The notes: generated by a model not told the origin, from the letters alone. 41,217 nt of DNA from 2-01-FULL-39-10-A sp964565795 (GCA_964565795.1 CAZMGC010000007.1:1-41217); one strand, 5' to 3'. Shown: positions 31,806 through 40,320, counted from the first letter of the stretch. A program made the numbers and translations.

Positions 31806-33209
31806 ATGGCATTAAAACCGCTGGATGTTAAAATTCTTCCCCAGGCGCTTCCTCTTAGAAAATTAATCGGTCCCAGTTTTATTTTTTTAGGTCTTGGACT
31901 TGGAAGTGGAGAAATTATTCTGTGGCCATATCTAACTGCTAATTATGGGATGGGAATTATTTGGGCAGCGCTTCTTGGAATAACATTTCAATTTTTTATG
32001 AACATGGAAATTGAAAGATATGCACTCGTTCATGGAGAAAGTGTGTTTGTAGGATTAGCCCGTAAATTTAAACATATTACTTATTGGTTCCTACTCTCTA
32101 CTTTTATTCCCTGGATTTGGCCAGGAATTATAGCTTCCTCTGCCAAATTATTTGGCTCTACGATCGGAATGACTGATACAACTAACCTCACAATCATTCT
32201 ATTAATAATAATCGGATTGATCTTATCACTTGGTCCAGTTCTATATAAAACTGTTGAGAACTTTCAGAAAATCTTAGTCCTAATCGGAGTTCCAGCGATA
32301 GCCGCTTTTACATTAATCTTATCCAGATTTTCAGATTATGAAGCGCTGGGAAAAGGTGCTCTGGGAATTGGTGATTCGTATATGTTTTTTCCGGAAGGAA
32401 TTATTATGGCTTCATTTCTAGCTGCTTTTGCATATGCTGGAGCCGGAGGAAATCTTAATCTAGCCCAATCATTTTACGTAAGAGAAAAAGGCTATGGTAT
32501 GGGGAAATATGCAGGACGCATTACAAGTCTTTTTACGGGTAAAGGTGAGACTATGAGTCTTACTGGTGCAAGATTTGAAGTAAACGAAGACAGTCTTAAG
32601 AATTTTAATGTTTGGTGGAAAAATATTAATATTGAACATCTACTAATTTTCTGGGTAATGGGAGGAATAACGATCGCATTTTTAGGTCTTTTGTCTTATA
32701 TAACTGTATTTGGAGATCCTGGAAATCTTTCGGGAATCAGTTTTGTAATTAGCGAAGGAAAAGCAATTGGAGAGGCGCTCTTTCCGCTTGCAGGAACATT
32801 TTTCTTATTAGTTGGAGGTCTTATGCTTTTCGGAACTCAGCTTACAGTTTTTGATGCTACCAGTAGAATTCTTTCTGAAAATATAGTTATTTCAGCGCAT
32901 CAAAAGCTTTCCGAAAGAAATATTCCTAAGGTTTATTATATAGTTCTCTGGCTTCAGATATTAGCTGGAATCGGAATTTTACTTTTGGGTTTCACAGAAC
33001 CCTTGGCACTTCTTACAACTGCAGCTGTTCTAAATGCTGTCGCAATGTTCGTACACATCGGTCTTACTCTTTGGCTTAATTCAACTAGTCTAGATAAACC
33101 TTTACGTCCAAGTTTGCTTCGAAAATCTGCAATGGGGCTCGCTTTTCTTTTTTATGGTGGATTCAGCGCTTTTGTAGTCTGGGACAGATTTATAAAGCCT
33201 TTGTTTTAA
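31806..33209 (+). CDS. Nramp-like transporter with atypical metal-site motif
   Basis: 467 residues and about 11 membrane segments arranged as in the Nramp/APC fold (GLGLGSGEIILWPYLTANYGMG in TM1, MEIERYALVHGESVFVGL after TM2/3). The canonical DPGN of TM1 is replaced by GSGE, and no MPH motif is seen in the region expected for TM6, which reads LAAFAYAGAGGNLNLAQSF. It therefore belongs to a divergent Nramp-related branch whose cargo may not be Mn/Fe. Its stop overlaps the convergent gene by 4 nt. Confidence 0.8.
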   Translation: MALKPLDVKILPQALPLRKLIGPSFIFLGLGLGSGEIILWPYLTANYGMGIIWAALLGITFQFFMNMEIERYALVHGESVFVGLARKFKHITYWFLLSTFIPWIWPGIIASSAKLFGSTIGMTDTTNLTIILLIIIGLILSLGPVLYKTVENFQKILVLIGVPAIAAFTLILSRFSDYEALGKGALGIGDSYMFFPEGIIMASFLAAFAYAGAGGNLNLAQSFYVREKGYGMGKYAGRITSLFTGKGETMSLTGARFEVNEDSLKNFNVWWKNINIEHLLIFWVMGGITIAFLGLLSYITVFGDPGNLSGISFVISEGKAIGEALFPLAGTFFLLVGGLMLFGTQLTVFDATSRILSENIVISAHQKLSERNIPKVYYIVLWLQILAGIGILLLGFTEPLALLTTAAVLNAVAMFVHIGLTLWLNSTSLDKPLRPSLLRKSAMGLAFLFYGGFSAFVVWDRFIKPLF

Positions 33210-34006
33210 GTTGCAACTTCTAGCATTCTAGGAAGCATAATATCCCAAGCTTTGACAGGTCCATCTCCAACTCTAGTAACAAATTCATGCCCAGTCATAG
33301 ACCTGTGAAGGTTTCGAATCCCACTTTGTCTTGTTCCTGCATCGGCTAACAGGTTATGACCTACTTGATCAAACATTCTTCTTGTCACAAGTGGATAAAC
33401 TATTGCTCCTCGACTCGATGTAGTATCTGCGAAAATGTGTTCTCTTGAGAATGTAGAAACTTTAAGATCTTCCTCTGTAAACCTATTTCTATTTGGCTGC
33501 TGCATTTCTTCTCCATCTTCGAAGGAAACATGACGTAAATAAAGTTCTAGATTTGTAGGAGAATACCTTCCGTGAATAATTCTTCTAGTGCCAGATGTAT
33601 CTTCAGTAACAGTTGCTATCTCTAGCGAATGAGGCCTTATGATAAGTTCGTTTTCAGTAGAAGCTGGGTCAGTATCGTGAGCTTTTGCATGAAGAGCAAC
33701 TACACCTACGGCTTGAGAATACTCTTCCGCTTCAGGAAGCGCATGATCAAATCCTAAAAAGAGAGCGGTCATTGCATTCCTATGCCAAACTTGAAGCCAT
33801 CTTAAGTCACTCATTCCAGATTCGATTAAAAATTCTATTGGTATTCGTGCTCCAATTGCTGCTTCTAGGCTTCCGTTGATTCCGTCAAGCGTAACTGGCT
33901 TTCTTTCTTTAATACTTCTGATTAGTTCTCCCAGCGCTACTCGATCTCTTACGGTACTTATTCTCTCGCCTGTTCTAAGTCCTAAAATTGGTTGTTCTGC
34001 TGACAT
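33206..34006 (-). CDS. Unrecognised soluble protein
   Basis: 266 residues with no signal peptide or membrane helix. The N-terminal half is helical (VALGELIRSIKERKPVTLDGINGSLEAAIGARIPIEFLIESG), and the C-terminal half is mixed, with HIFADTTSSRGAIVYPLVTRRMFDQVGHNLL. I see no catalytic motif that I recognise. TATAAT lies 9 nt before ATG 34006, so it has its own leaderless transcript. It is next to the ATP-grasp gene, on the same strand. Confidence 0.7.
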   Translation of the reverse strand: MSAEQPILGLRTGERISTVRDRVALGELIRSIKERKPVTLDGINGSLEAAIGARIPIEFLIESGMSDLRWLQVWHRNAMTALFLGFDHALPEAEEYSQAVGVVALHAKAHDTDPASTENELIIRPHSLEIATVTEDTSGTRRIIHGRYSPTNLELYLRHVSFEDGEEMQQPNRNRFTEEDLKVSTFSREHIFADTTSSRGAIVYPLVTRRMFDQVGHNLLADAGTRQSGIRNLHRSMTGHEFVTRVGDGPVKAWDIMLPRMLEVAT

Positions 34007-34015
34007 ACGGCGGCA

Positions 34016-34021
34016 ATTATA
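34016..34021 (-). promoter_or_regulatory. -10 box, gene ending at 33206
   Basis: TATAAT 9 nt upstream of ATG 34006. Confidence 0.5.
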
Positions 34022-34032
34022 AATGTTTGGCT

Positions 34033-35196
34033 CTAGACATGCAATGATCTAGTAAAGGCCTCGGGGTGTCTTTCTTGAGCTTTTCGAATTATTCTTTCAT
34101 ACATTTTATAATAGAGTTCATGCTGGGGTGTTCCCGGCTTCTCGCCAAAAGCTCCATGAAATAAAAGAGGACCTGTATTTACTTCTAGTAAAACAAAGCT
34201 TCCATCAGCTCGTTCCATAAAATCAATTCCCATAAATGGAATCCCAGCTCTTAAAGCTAACCCTATTTTACCTGATGATTCAGCTAATACTTCTGGAATC
34301 AAAGGAGAATCCGGATTTATCCCTAAATCTTTTGCGAGCTGTCTGTCTTCTTCGTCCTGAATGGGAGCTCCATCTAATAAAATTCCTTTTCCGCCCGAGA
34401 GAATGTTTGAAACTATACTTTCAGAATTTAGAAAAAATGGACTTTGAGGATCAGTTAATAATATAGTACTGCCAGCTGGATCTAGTAAATTTATTTCAGG
34501 TAAAGGTTCCCTTGGAGCAACTTCTAACCTTTTAACGTCAGCTTTTTTATGATCTGATTTAGTAATCAGCCCATAATGAACATTTCCGTATGAATCAGGA
34601 ACTACTCTTATAGATGTAAAATTTGCTCCTGGAGTTTCAATAAACTCCTCAAATTCCCATCCATCATTCCAACGTGGGTTTGCGCCATTATTTAAATAAA
34701 AATGTCCAGATGTGACTTCCCTCCTCAATCTTTCAATTTCTTCTAAACCTCCATGAGGAGATTCTGATGTAGGATTAAATCGCTGTACATGAAGCATCCA
34801 TGATGCAAATCTTATTTTTTGCTCTTCAGTAGTAAGTAAAAATTTATTTTTCCCGCCATTTTTGTGTCTATCTTTTGCAACAACAGGTTTACCTTGTAGT
34901 AGTACGTCCTCCATAGAATAAGTCTCAGGTAGTCCTATTCCTGAAGCGTTTGAAGCAATTTGCGCTCTTTCTCTGGGGAAGGGAACTTTTGAGGAAGTAG
35001 TTAGATAGATAGACAATTCTAGAGGATTTTTATGATTATGTCTTCCACCGGCTATTACTTTGAATCCATTTCCTGAAAAAAGTCCTAAGACGTCATCGTG
35101 GTCTCTTTCTTCAAAACCGTCATACACCCTAAGTACTGGAACAGGTGTAGTGTGTAAATCTTCAGGTCTTAGAGGAGGGCCCCATCTATCTTGCAT
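34033..35196 (-). CDS. ATP-grasp domain protein
   Basis: 387 residues. ATP-grasp ligase hallmarks: VVAKDRHKNGGKNKFLL with the nucleotide-binding Lys (108), WEFEEFIETPGANFTSIRVV with a Glu-rich hinge (about 182-198) and MGIDFMERADGSFVLLEVNTGP with Asp325, Glu338 and Asn340 binding magnesium-ATP. Such enzymes join a carboxylate to an amine or thiol; substrate unknown. The start is ATG 35196, 8 nt after TATAAT; a GTG 6 nt earlier would be only 2 nt from the box. Confidence 0.88.
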   Translation of the reverse strand: MQDRWGPPLRPEDLHTTPVPVLRVYDGFEERDHDDVLGLFSGNGFKVIAGGRHNHKNPLELSIYLTTSSKVPFPRERAQIASNASGIGLPETYSMEDVLLQGKPVVAKDRHKNGGKNKFLLTTEEQKIRFASWMLHVQRFNPTSESPHGGLEEIERLRREVTSGHFYLNNGANPRWNDGWEFEEFIETPGANFTSIRVVPDSYGNVHYGLITKSDHKKADVKRLEVAPREPLPEINLLDPAGSTILLTDPQSPFFLNSESIVSNILSGGKGILLDGAPIQDEEDRQLAKDLGINPDSPLIPEVLAESSGKIGLALRAGIPFMGIDFMERADGSFVLLEVNTGPLLFHGAFGEKPGTPQHELYYKMYERIIRKAQERHPEAFTRSLHV

Positions 35197-35204
35197 AGCC
35201 ACGT

Positions 35205-35210
35205 ATTATA
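35205..35210 (-). promoter_or_regulatory. -10 box of the ATP-grasp gene
   Basis: TATAAT 8 nt upstream of ATG 35196; decides the start. Confidence 0.55.
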
Positions 35211-35238
35211 GGTTTAAAAAGAAGAACAGTCAATTAGA

Positions 35239-35931
35239 TTACTTGAGGCTTTTTATAAATCTTTCGATTACTTCTAAAAATCCACTCTCATCCACTCTAT
35301 GAAGTAACCAGCTGTGGTTATTTTTATTTATAGTAAACAGTTCAGGTTTGGGAATTAATCTTTTTACCTTCTCACCCATTTTTTTGGTTGCTTGTCTATC
35401 TTTTGAGCTATATAAAAGTAAAACCGGAGTATTAATATGAGCTAAATTATCTCTATTTAAAAAATTAAATTCACTTAGAACTGAAGACACTTTAAGTTTA
35501 GTTGCAAATGGCACTTTGGAAAAAGTTAGAACTTTTCTTATTCCATAAAAGAATGGCATTCCCGCAAGTATAATTCCTTTTATTTTATCTGGATAATTAT
35601 AAGCATATTTAAGAGCTAGAAGCGCTCCGTAACTTGTTCCGAAAAGAACAAATCTTCTTCCATTTGATGTCTGTTCGATTACTTCGGCTATAAAAGTTAC
35701 CCTGTCTTTTTTAAAATCTTTTAGATAACCAAACCCTGGAAGATCAAACGCTATGACGCAGTAGTTTTTCATAAGATATCGCATAGGAAGATCTCCAATG
35801 TAGTCAGAAAATCCTCTAAAATATCCATGAATAAAATATATTAAAGGTTTTTTAGGATCTCCATAAATCCAAACAGGAACCGAACCGTTGTCTATATTAA
35901 AATATTTTGTTTCGTGAGGATCACTAATCAT
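35239..35931 (-). CDS. Alpha/beta hydrolase
   Basis: 230 residues with a compact alpha/beta hydrolase fold: oxyanion region FIHGYFRGFSDY, nucleophile elbow GTSYGALLA (Ser), acid LYSSKDRQA (Asp) and terminal NNHSWLL (His). The triad is complete and the protein is shorter than average (270-300), with a reduced cap. Substrate unknown. A TTTAAT-like box lies 6 nt before the ATG. Confidence 0.87.
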   Translation of the reverse strand: MISDPHETKYFNIDNGSVPVWIYGDPKKPLIYFIHGYFRGFSDYIGDLPMRYLMKNYCVIAFDLPGFGYLKDFKKDRVTFIAEVIEQTSNGRRFVLFGTSYGALLALKYAYNYPDKIKGIILAGMPFFYGIRKVLTFSKVPFATKLKVSSVLSEFNFLNRDNLAHINTPVLLLYSSKDRQATKKMGEKVKRLIPKPELFTINKNNHSWLLHRVDESGFLEVIERFIKSLK

Positions 35932-35952
35932 ACATAAATTAAATCAATAAAG

Positions 35953-36720
35953 TTACGCTGCTTTCTGTGAAACTTGACCTAATACATTTAACGTAGGAAG
36001 TACAACTCCAGGGGCTCTATCTAATCTAACAAGACCGTATGAATAGTATCCGGTTGATCTTGATTCATATGAAGGAACATGCCTAACGTTGTCAGGACTT
36101 ATTGATTTTATTTTATCAACCCATCTAGTCACTGGTATTCCATTTACACCAAGTGACCTAGCTGGCGGAATTTGTAAAATAGTTGTTCCATCGACTGGAT
36201 TTAAATTGTTCCAAATTCGCTCAATAGCCTGACTTGAAAACTCCAGATTAACAGGTAAATGTCTAAGACCACCAAATCCTCTGGACATAATAAAATCAGC
36301 TTTATCTCCTTTTAGCCAATCTTCAATTTTTTTCCATGTTTCAGGATCTTTTAAATCACCTGCTATAAAACTAACGCCTTCGCGAGTATCTCTTGCTATT
36401 TTTTCAGGCGTTCTAGGATCATGAAAACCTACGGCGAGGCCTTTAAAAGGTTTAGGACGTAAAAATTTTGCCAGACTTCTAACTGCAGCAGGGCCTGCAA
36501 GTAGATCTATAACGATAGGCTCATCTTTTAGTTTTAGCTTATCTAGAATTTCCGTACGACTATCCTGAACTCTTTCAAAATCATCAAGATATTCCCAATA
36601 TGTTCTTTCATGATATGACCATTTTCCTTTGCCACCCTCTGCCTCGGTAACATCTTCCTCGGGAGAAATAGGCGGTTCGCCTTTTCTTGAAAATCTTGCG
36701 CTTTCTGGTTTATTATCCAT
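35953..36720 (-). CDS. Class I SAM-dependent methyltransferase-like protein
   Basis: 255 residues. A disordered charged N-terminus (1-35) precedes a Rossmann-like domain: VIDLLAGPAAVRSLAKFL in the place of motif I, GVSFIAGDLKDPETW for the acidic loop and ADFIMSRGFGGLRHLP for motif IV. Similar CPR proteins are annotated as methyltransferases; the GxG of motif I is altered (LAGPAA), so SAM binding is probable, not certain. TATAAT lies 10 nt before the ATG. Confidence 0.6.
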   Translation of the reverse strand: MDNKPESARFSRKGEPPISPEEDVTEAEGGKGKWSYHERTYWEYLDDFERVQDSRTEILDKLKLKDEPIVIDLLAGPAAVRSLAKFLRPKPFKGLAVGFHDPRTPEKIARDTREGVSFIAGDLKDPETWKKIEDWLKGDKADFIMSRGFGGLRHLPVNLEFSSQAIERIWNNLNPVDGTTILQIPPARSLGVNGIPVTRWVDKIKSISPDNVRHVPSYESRSTGYYSYGLVRLDRAPGVVLPTLNVLGQVSQKAA

Positions 36721-36730
36721 AATAAAAATG

Positions 36731-36736
36731 ATTATA
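36731..36736 (-). promoter_or_regulatory. -10 box of the methyltransferase-like gene
   Basis: TATAAT 10 nt upstream of ATG 36720. Confidence 0.5.
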
Positions 36737-36799
36737 ACTTAAATAAGGTTGTAATTGCCTATATATAGTACTACAATTGGCGTGTAATTAATAAGAAAT

Positions 36800-37390
36800 A
36801 TGGAAAGAGCACCAATCTCCGTCCAGATTGGAAGTGAAGTTACAACCCCGGGCGGAGAACTTATAAGAGTCGACTTTGTAAATAGAAAAGTCGTAAGAAG
36901 AGACAGGGCAATAGTTAAAGATGTTCATGATCATGAAGCAAACCATGCTGGTGTAGCTTTAGCCACAGGAAGTGATGTAATTCACCTAAATACAATTGCA
37001 AACGGAAACGTTTTGGGATTTGTGCAAACGAATGAAGCAAATTTATTAGCTGCTGCTGTCACGATGGGTCGCCCAGGGGCTGGAAGCGATGAGCTTAAAA
37101 CTAGAATGATGGGCGGGGATGAGTCCACTGCTTCTCTTGCCAGAAGTATTGCCGCAAGTGTTTCGGATGGAATTAATGAAATTGCAATGGCAGCTGCTGC
37201 TGAAGGAGAATTAAGCGGTAGTGAGGTTGAGGAGGCAATGAAAGATGGAATGGAAGGACGTGAAGTTGTGATTTTTTCTCAGGCAAAGGATGGCAGAAAA
37301 CATAAAGAGACAAGAAGAGTTAAAGGTAAATTTGCACAAGTTATTCCCCTATTTCCAAACGTTGAGGAAGAAATCCCTGCCGCAGCATAA
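36800..37390 (+). CDS. HExxH protein, M41 (FtsH-peptidase)-like, without ATPase
   Basis: 196 residues. VHDHEANHAGVALATG (42-57) holds His45-Glu46-x-x-His49 in the same surroundings as the zinc site of FtsH peptidases (HEAGHA). The region after it, with GSDELKTRMMGGDESTASLARSIAASVSDGINEI, resembles the helical M41 domain, and an Asp there could be the third ligand. No AAA module is present. A stand-alone M41-like protease is an inference. It is divergent from the methyltransferase-like gene. Confidence 0.6.
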   Translation: MERAPISVQIGSEVTTPGGELIRVDFVNRKVVRRDRAIVKDVHDHEANHAGVALATGSDVIHLNTIANGNVLGFVQTNEANLLAAAVTMGRPGAGSDELKTRMMGGDESTASLARSIAASVSDGINEIAMAAAAEGELSGSEVEEAMKDGMEGREVVIFSQAKDGRKHKETRRVKGKFAQVIPLFPNVEEEIPAAA

Positions 37391-37395
37391 TGTGC

Positions 37396-37401
37396 TATAG
37401 T
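37396..37401 (+). promoter_or_regulatory. Extended -10 box (TGCTATAGT) of the 64-residue protein gene
   Basis: TATAGT preceded by TGC, 7 nt upstream of ATG 37409. Confidence 0.45.
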
Positions 37402-37408
37402 TAGATTA

Positions 37409-37603
37409 ATGAAGAAAATAAAGTATCTTGTATTCGTAGTTCTACTTCTTCTTGGGGTGTATATGCTTACAGTTCACTACCCTCCACTCCCTTTTAATCA
37501 CGAACAAATTGGTTTAGGTGTAGATCATATGATGCATCGAATTGTTGGAGTTTTGTTCTTAGCTGCAGCTGTATTAGTTTTTTGGAAATGGAAAACTAAA
37601 TAA
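37409..37603 (+). CDS. Small membrane protein with two helices
   Basis: 64 residues: membrane helices at about 5-22 and 44-60, joined by a His-rich loop (VHYPPLPFNHEQIGLGVDHMMHRIVG) with four to five histidines. The loop could bind metal or haem (inference). No family recognised. The next gene starts 2 nt after its stop, so the two are cotranscribed. Confidence 0.65.
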   Translation: MKKIKYLVFVVLLLLGVYMLTVHYPPLPFNHEQIGLGVDHMMHRIVGVLFLAAAVLVFWKWKTK

Positions 37604-37604
37604 G

Positions 37605-38357
37605 ATGTCTGAGCCTGCAACCGAAGCAATTGGAATACCTGAGAACCCATTTAATAAAACTGTTGTTGATTCACTGATAAGCGTTAATAGAGTTTTGTCT
37701 CCAAGATCTAAATCTCCTCTTCTAATTGATGCAAATGGTGTTTCACTTAATTCTGGTGGAACACCACTAGCTAGAATTACTACCCGAAATCTTACTGTCG
37801 CAGGAGAAAGTTTTCAAAGAAGAATTGCCGCAGAGCCTGGCTCTACTCCTAAAATGAAAGGAGACTTAGGAGCTTTTCTAAATGAGCTTGGCGAAGGGTT
37901 AAAGTCTTTAAATCACTTAGGAATAAGTTATTTCGATCCGGATATTGAAGGCCAAAGAGAAACAGTAAAACATATTGCTGACGAAGCTGGCATAGAATTT
38001 CATGAAGATCACGAAGCTCCTGAAGGACAAGAATGGATTTTCCTAGGTCATGTCGACGACTGGCGTTCTGCTATGTTTGAAGTAGTTTTAAACAAAGGAG
38101 AGCCTGATCCTAAAGACTTCTGGAGGCCACATTTTCAAATGGATTTAGATACTAATTTACCGTGGGATCAGTTAAAGGAAATAGCCGAGAAACATTTTGG
38201 ACCTGATTTCTTTAAATGGGTTCTTGATGTTCCACAGGTTGGACCTGTGGTAGGAATGGGAGTAATTGGACAAGTTGGAGATTCGAAAATTGCTTTGGGA
38301 TTAGGTCCTCAAAAAAGAAATACTGAATTCCACCGCCGTTCCCTTCAAAACCATTAA
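37605..38357 (+). CDS. Unrecognised soluble protein
   Basis: 250 residues with no signal peptide. It has a Ser/Thr-rich N-terminal half, then an acidic segment (FDPDIEGQRETVKHIADEAGIEFHEDHEAPEGQEW), WRPHFQMDLDTNLPWDQLKEIAEKHFGPDFFKW and a glycine-rich end (GPVVGMGVIGQVGDSKIALGLG). I do not recognise it. It is the second gene of a short operon with the 64-residue membrane protein. Confidence 0.7.
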   Translation: MSEPATEAIGIPENPFNKTVVDSLISVNRVLSPRSKSPLLIDANGVSLNSGGTPLARITTRNLTVAGESFQRRIAAEPGSTPKMKGDLGAFLNELGEGLKSLNHLGISYFDPDIEGQRETVKHIADEAGIEFHEDHEAPEGQEWIFLGHVDDWRSAMFEVVLNKGEPDPKDFWRPHFQMDLDTNLPWDQLKEIAEKHFGPDFFKWVLDVPQVGPVVGMGVIGQVGDSKIALGLGPQKRNTEFHRRSLQNH

Positions 38358-38374
38358 TCTCTATTTAAATAATC

Positions 38375-39022
38375 TTAACTACCAGAAGGGAGAAATTTAA
38401 CTAACGTTTCTCTTGCTAGCCCAAAAATTGTAGCTCCTGTTTCTTTATCAATGGTTAACTGAGCCGTAATGCTGATAAGTGTCCCGATAAATAAATTTTT
38501 CCAATCATTTTTGTTCATTTTTTCAGATAGTTTCAGTAAGTGATCTAACTTTTTATGTATTGTGTTTAAATCTTCTTCTATAAGATCAAGCTTTTCTATT
38601 TTTATTTTTAGATCATTAATTTTAGATTCTAAAAGTTTAAATTCCTCATGAGTAAATTTCGTATTATCATATTCAATGTCATCAAAATTAGAATTTTTAA
38701 TCTCTTCTTCGAGGAGGTCCCATTTATTGGGCGAATCAAGTTCTCGTTCTAAATTTGTAATCCATTTTCTGACATTAGTTAATTGCAAATTCCATGATCC
38801 TGGATAGCGTCGTTCTTCAATAGTGTCATCTCCAGGAGAATATATTGAATAGTGCTTGTTCTCATGTGATGTAAATTCAAAAAAGTAATCAGAGTTTTTC
38901 ACCCTAAGATATGTTGAGCTGTCGTTTTCAGTGGGCTCTTGATATGTAAAAAGATTTGGGGATAGACCCGATTCCTCAACGAGTTCAAACAAAGCATTCT
39001 TTTGACTATTAAGAAGTTTCAT
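38375..39022 (-). CDS. Unrecognised protein with coiled coil, starting at the end of tRNA-Lys
   Basis: 215 residues: an N-terminal mixed domain (1-75), a charged helical coiled coil (about 85-170) and a weakly hydrophobic C-terminal helix (WKNLFIGTLISITAQLTI) that may touch the membrane. The ATG (39022-39020) begins 3 nt after the tRNA-Lys discriminator base, with no room for a promoter or Shine-Dalgarno. It must be expressed from the tRNA transcript, and tRNA 3'-end cleavage would leave a nearly leaderless mRNA. Family unknown. Confidence 0.7.
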   Translation of the reverse strand: MKLLNSQKNALFELVEESGLSPNLFTYQEPTENDSSTYLRVKNSDYFFEFTSHENKHYSIYSPGDDTIEERRYPGSWNLQLTNVRKWITNLERELDSPNKWDLLEEEIKNSNFDDIEYDNTKFTHEEFKLLESKINDLKIKIEKLDLIEEDLNTIHKKLDHLLKLSEKMNKNDWKNLFIGTLISITAQLTIDKETGATIFGLARETLVKFLPSGS

Positions 39023-39025
39023 TTG

Positions 39026-39097
39026 TGAGCCGGCAGGGGATCGAACCCTGGACCAAGAGCTTAAAAGGCTCCTGCTCTACCGCTGAGCTACCGGCCC
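39026..39097 (-). tRNA. tRNA-Lys (TTT)
   Basis: Acceptor GGGCCGG/CCGGCTC with one G-U pair, D-arm GCTC..GAGC, anticodon loop CTTTTAA giving UUU, T-arm CAGGGTTCGATCCCCTG. Discriminator A followed by CAA, no CCA. The 3' flank GGCTCACAAAT is shared with tRNA-Lys(CTT) at 7814. Confidence 0.95.
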
Positions 39098-39134
39098 GCT
39101 CGCCATCGCTACGCTCAGTCGTTAGCGGGCGAGC
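39098..39134. repeat. Palindromic element between tRNA-Lys and GIY-YIG gene
   Basis: GCTCGCC (39098-39104) pairs with GGCGAGC (39128-39134) around a loop carrying GCTACGCTCAG, a core typical of REP-like elements. It abuts the tRNA 5' end. Confidence 0.55.
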
Positions 39135-39160
39135 CCGTCCAAACTGAACATAGAGTTGGT

Positions 39161-39400
39161 CTATATTCGGGTTTTTAAAAATCTTCTTCCGAAACCAGTC
39201 TTAAAATATTTTTCTCTTTTAAGAGCATTCTTCTCATTAAGACAAGCTTCGTAATAAATAAGTTCTAGTGGTCTCCTGGATTTTGTTGATTCCACTAAAC
39301 CTTTATTATGCTTTAGAATTCGATTTTTAAGATTGTCTGTAAATCCGATATACAACTTATCGTCCTTAAAGCTTTTAAGAACGTATGTATAAAAGAACAT
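39161..39400 (-). CDS. Small GIY-YIG nuclease next to tRNA-Lys
   Basis: 79 residues from ATG 39400: FFYTYVLKS, then KLYIGFTDNLKNRILKHN with the second Tyr, Gly and Arg, and KREKYFKTGFGRRFL at the end, the typical short GIY-YIG protein. A longer frame to 39445 runs through the TATAAT box at 39410-39415, so it is not used. It lies 63 nt upstream of tRNA-Lys, separated by a palindrome. It belongs to a different subgroup from the other two GIY-YIG proteins here. Confidence 0.85.
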   Translation of the reverse strand: MFFYTYVLKSFKDDKLYIGFTDNLKNRILKHNKGLVESTKSRRPLELIYYEACLNEKNALKREKYFKTGFGRRFLKTRI

Positions 39401-39409
39401 ACAGGCTAT

Positions 39410-39415
39410 ATTATA
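39410..39415 (-). promoter_or_regulatory. -10 box of GIY-YIG gene 2
   Basis: TATAAT 9 nt upstream of ATG 39400; supports the short start. Confidence 0.5.
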
Positions 39416-39473
39416 TAGGATTAGGCATGAACTTGACAAGGACACTTGGAGATCGACGAAGTATAAAATGCTT

Positions 39474-40307
39474 TTATACTTTTTTTAGCTTTTGATCCAC
39501 AAAACCTCGGGGATCTTCTACATCTTTAAGTTGGGTAGGTTGATTTGCAATTAAATAATCTATGGCTGAAGCTACAGAAAATCCTCTTTCTCTAAGTGCG
39601 TGCATAGCGCCAAGCACAAAAGTGTATCCAACGAAATACATTGCCTTGGTAATTCTTTTAAGTACTCCGTACATCTCCTTAATTGAGCCAATTCCTGAAG
39701 GATTAGCTAGGATTTTTTTACCATCAACTACAGAATCACTTAAAAACAGCCTTGATCCTATTGTTAAATCTTGACCATCGTATTTGCTTGTATATATATC
39801 GTGATTATTTTGGGCTTGTTCTGATTCTGCTTCGTTTCCAACTTCTTTTGCGGTTTTTATAGCTGCCCATTCTGCTAATCCTTCTGTAAATGCTGCAGCT
39901 AACGCAATTCTTTCCATTTCTCTTGGATCTACTTCATCTCCATTTATTCGATCGTGAATCAGATCAAATGCATGATATAGGGCTGGAGATTCTGGCTCCG
40001 ATGTGGAATCCAGATAGCCATGCATATTCTCATGCCAAGCTACATATCTATCTTTTTCGCCAGGTTTTGTAAAAAAAGCATTGTAATGCCTTAAATAAAA
40101 AGCATCTCTACTTCCACCATTGAATGGATCAATAGAATGATCTCTTGCTAGAAGCACTAGACGGTTTCGACGAGTAAGATCTACTCTGGCTGGTGGATTT
40201 GAAAATTTAATTCCAAGAACTTCTTCTAAGTTCCTTACTTCAGGATTTGGAGATGTGGTAAAACCCTTTAAGCTTTTAGATGCAAATTCTCGTCTTTCTG
40301 GTAACAT
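39474..40307 (-). CDS. Putative zinc metalloprotease (HExxH..E)
   Basis: 277 residues, no signal peptide. AWHENMHGYLDST (about 90-102) gives the HExxH zinc site, and TEGLAEWAAI about 50 residues later supplies a gluzincin-like Glu. The C-terminal third includes a hydrophobic helix (YFVGYTFVLGAMHAL). No family recognised beyond the metalloprotease pattern, so activity is inferred. TATAAT at 40315-40320 lies 7 nt before ATG 40307. Confidence 0.65.
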   Translation of the reverse strand: MLPERREFASKSLKGFTTSPNPEVRNLEEVLGIKFSNPPARVDLTRRNRLVLLARDHSIDPFNGGSRDAFYLRHYNAFFTKPGEKDRYVAWHENMHGYLDSTSEPESPALYHAFDLIHDRINGDEVDPREMERIALAAAFTEGLAEWAAIKTAKEVGNEAESEQAQNNHDIYTSKYDGQDLTIGSRLFLSDSVVDGKKILANPSGIGSIKEMYGVLKRITKAMYFVGYTFVLGAMHALRERGFSVASAIDYLIANQPTQLKDVEDPRGFVDQKLKKV

Positions 40308-40314
40308 GCGGGGA

Positions 40315-40320
40315 ATTATA
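40315..40320 (-). promoter_or_regulatory. -10 box of the metalloprotease-like gene
   Basis: TATAAT 7 nt upstream of ATG 40307; predicted leaderless mRNA. Confidence 0.55.
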
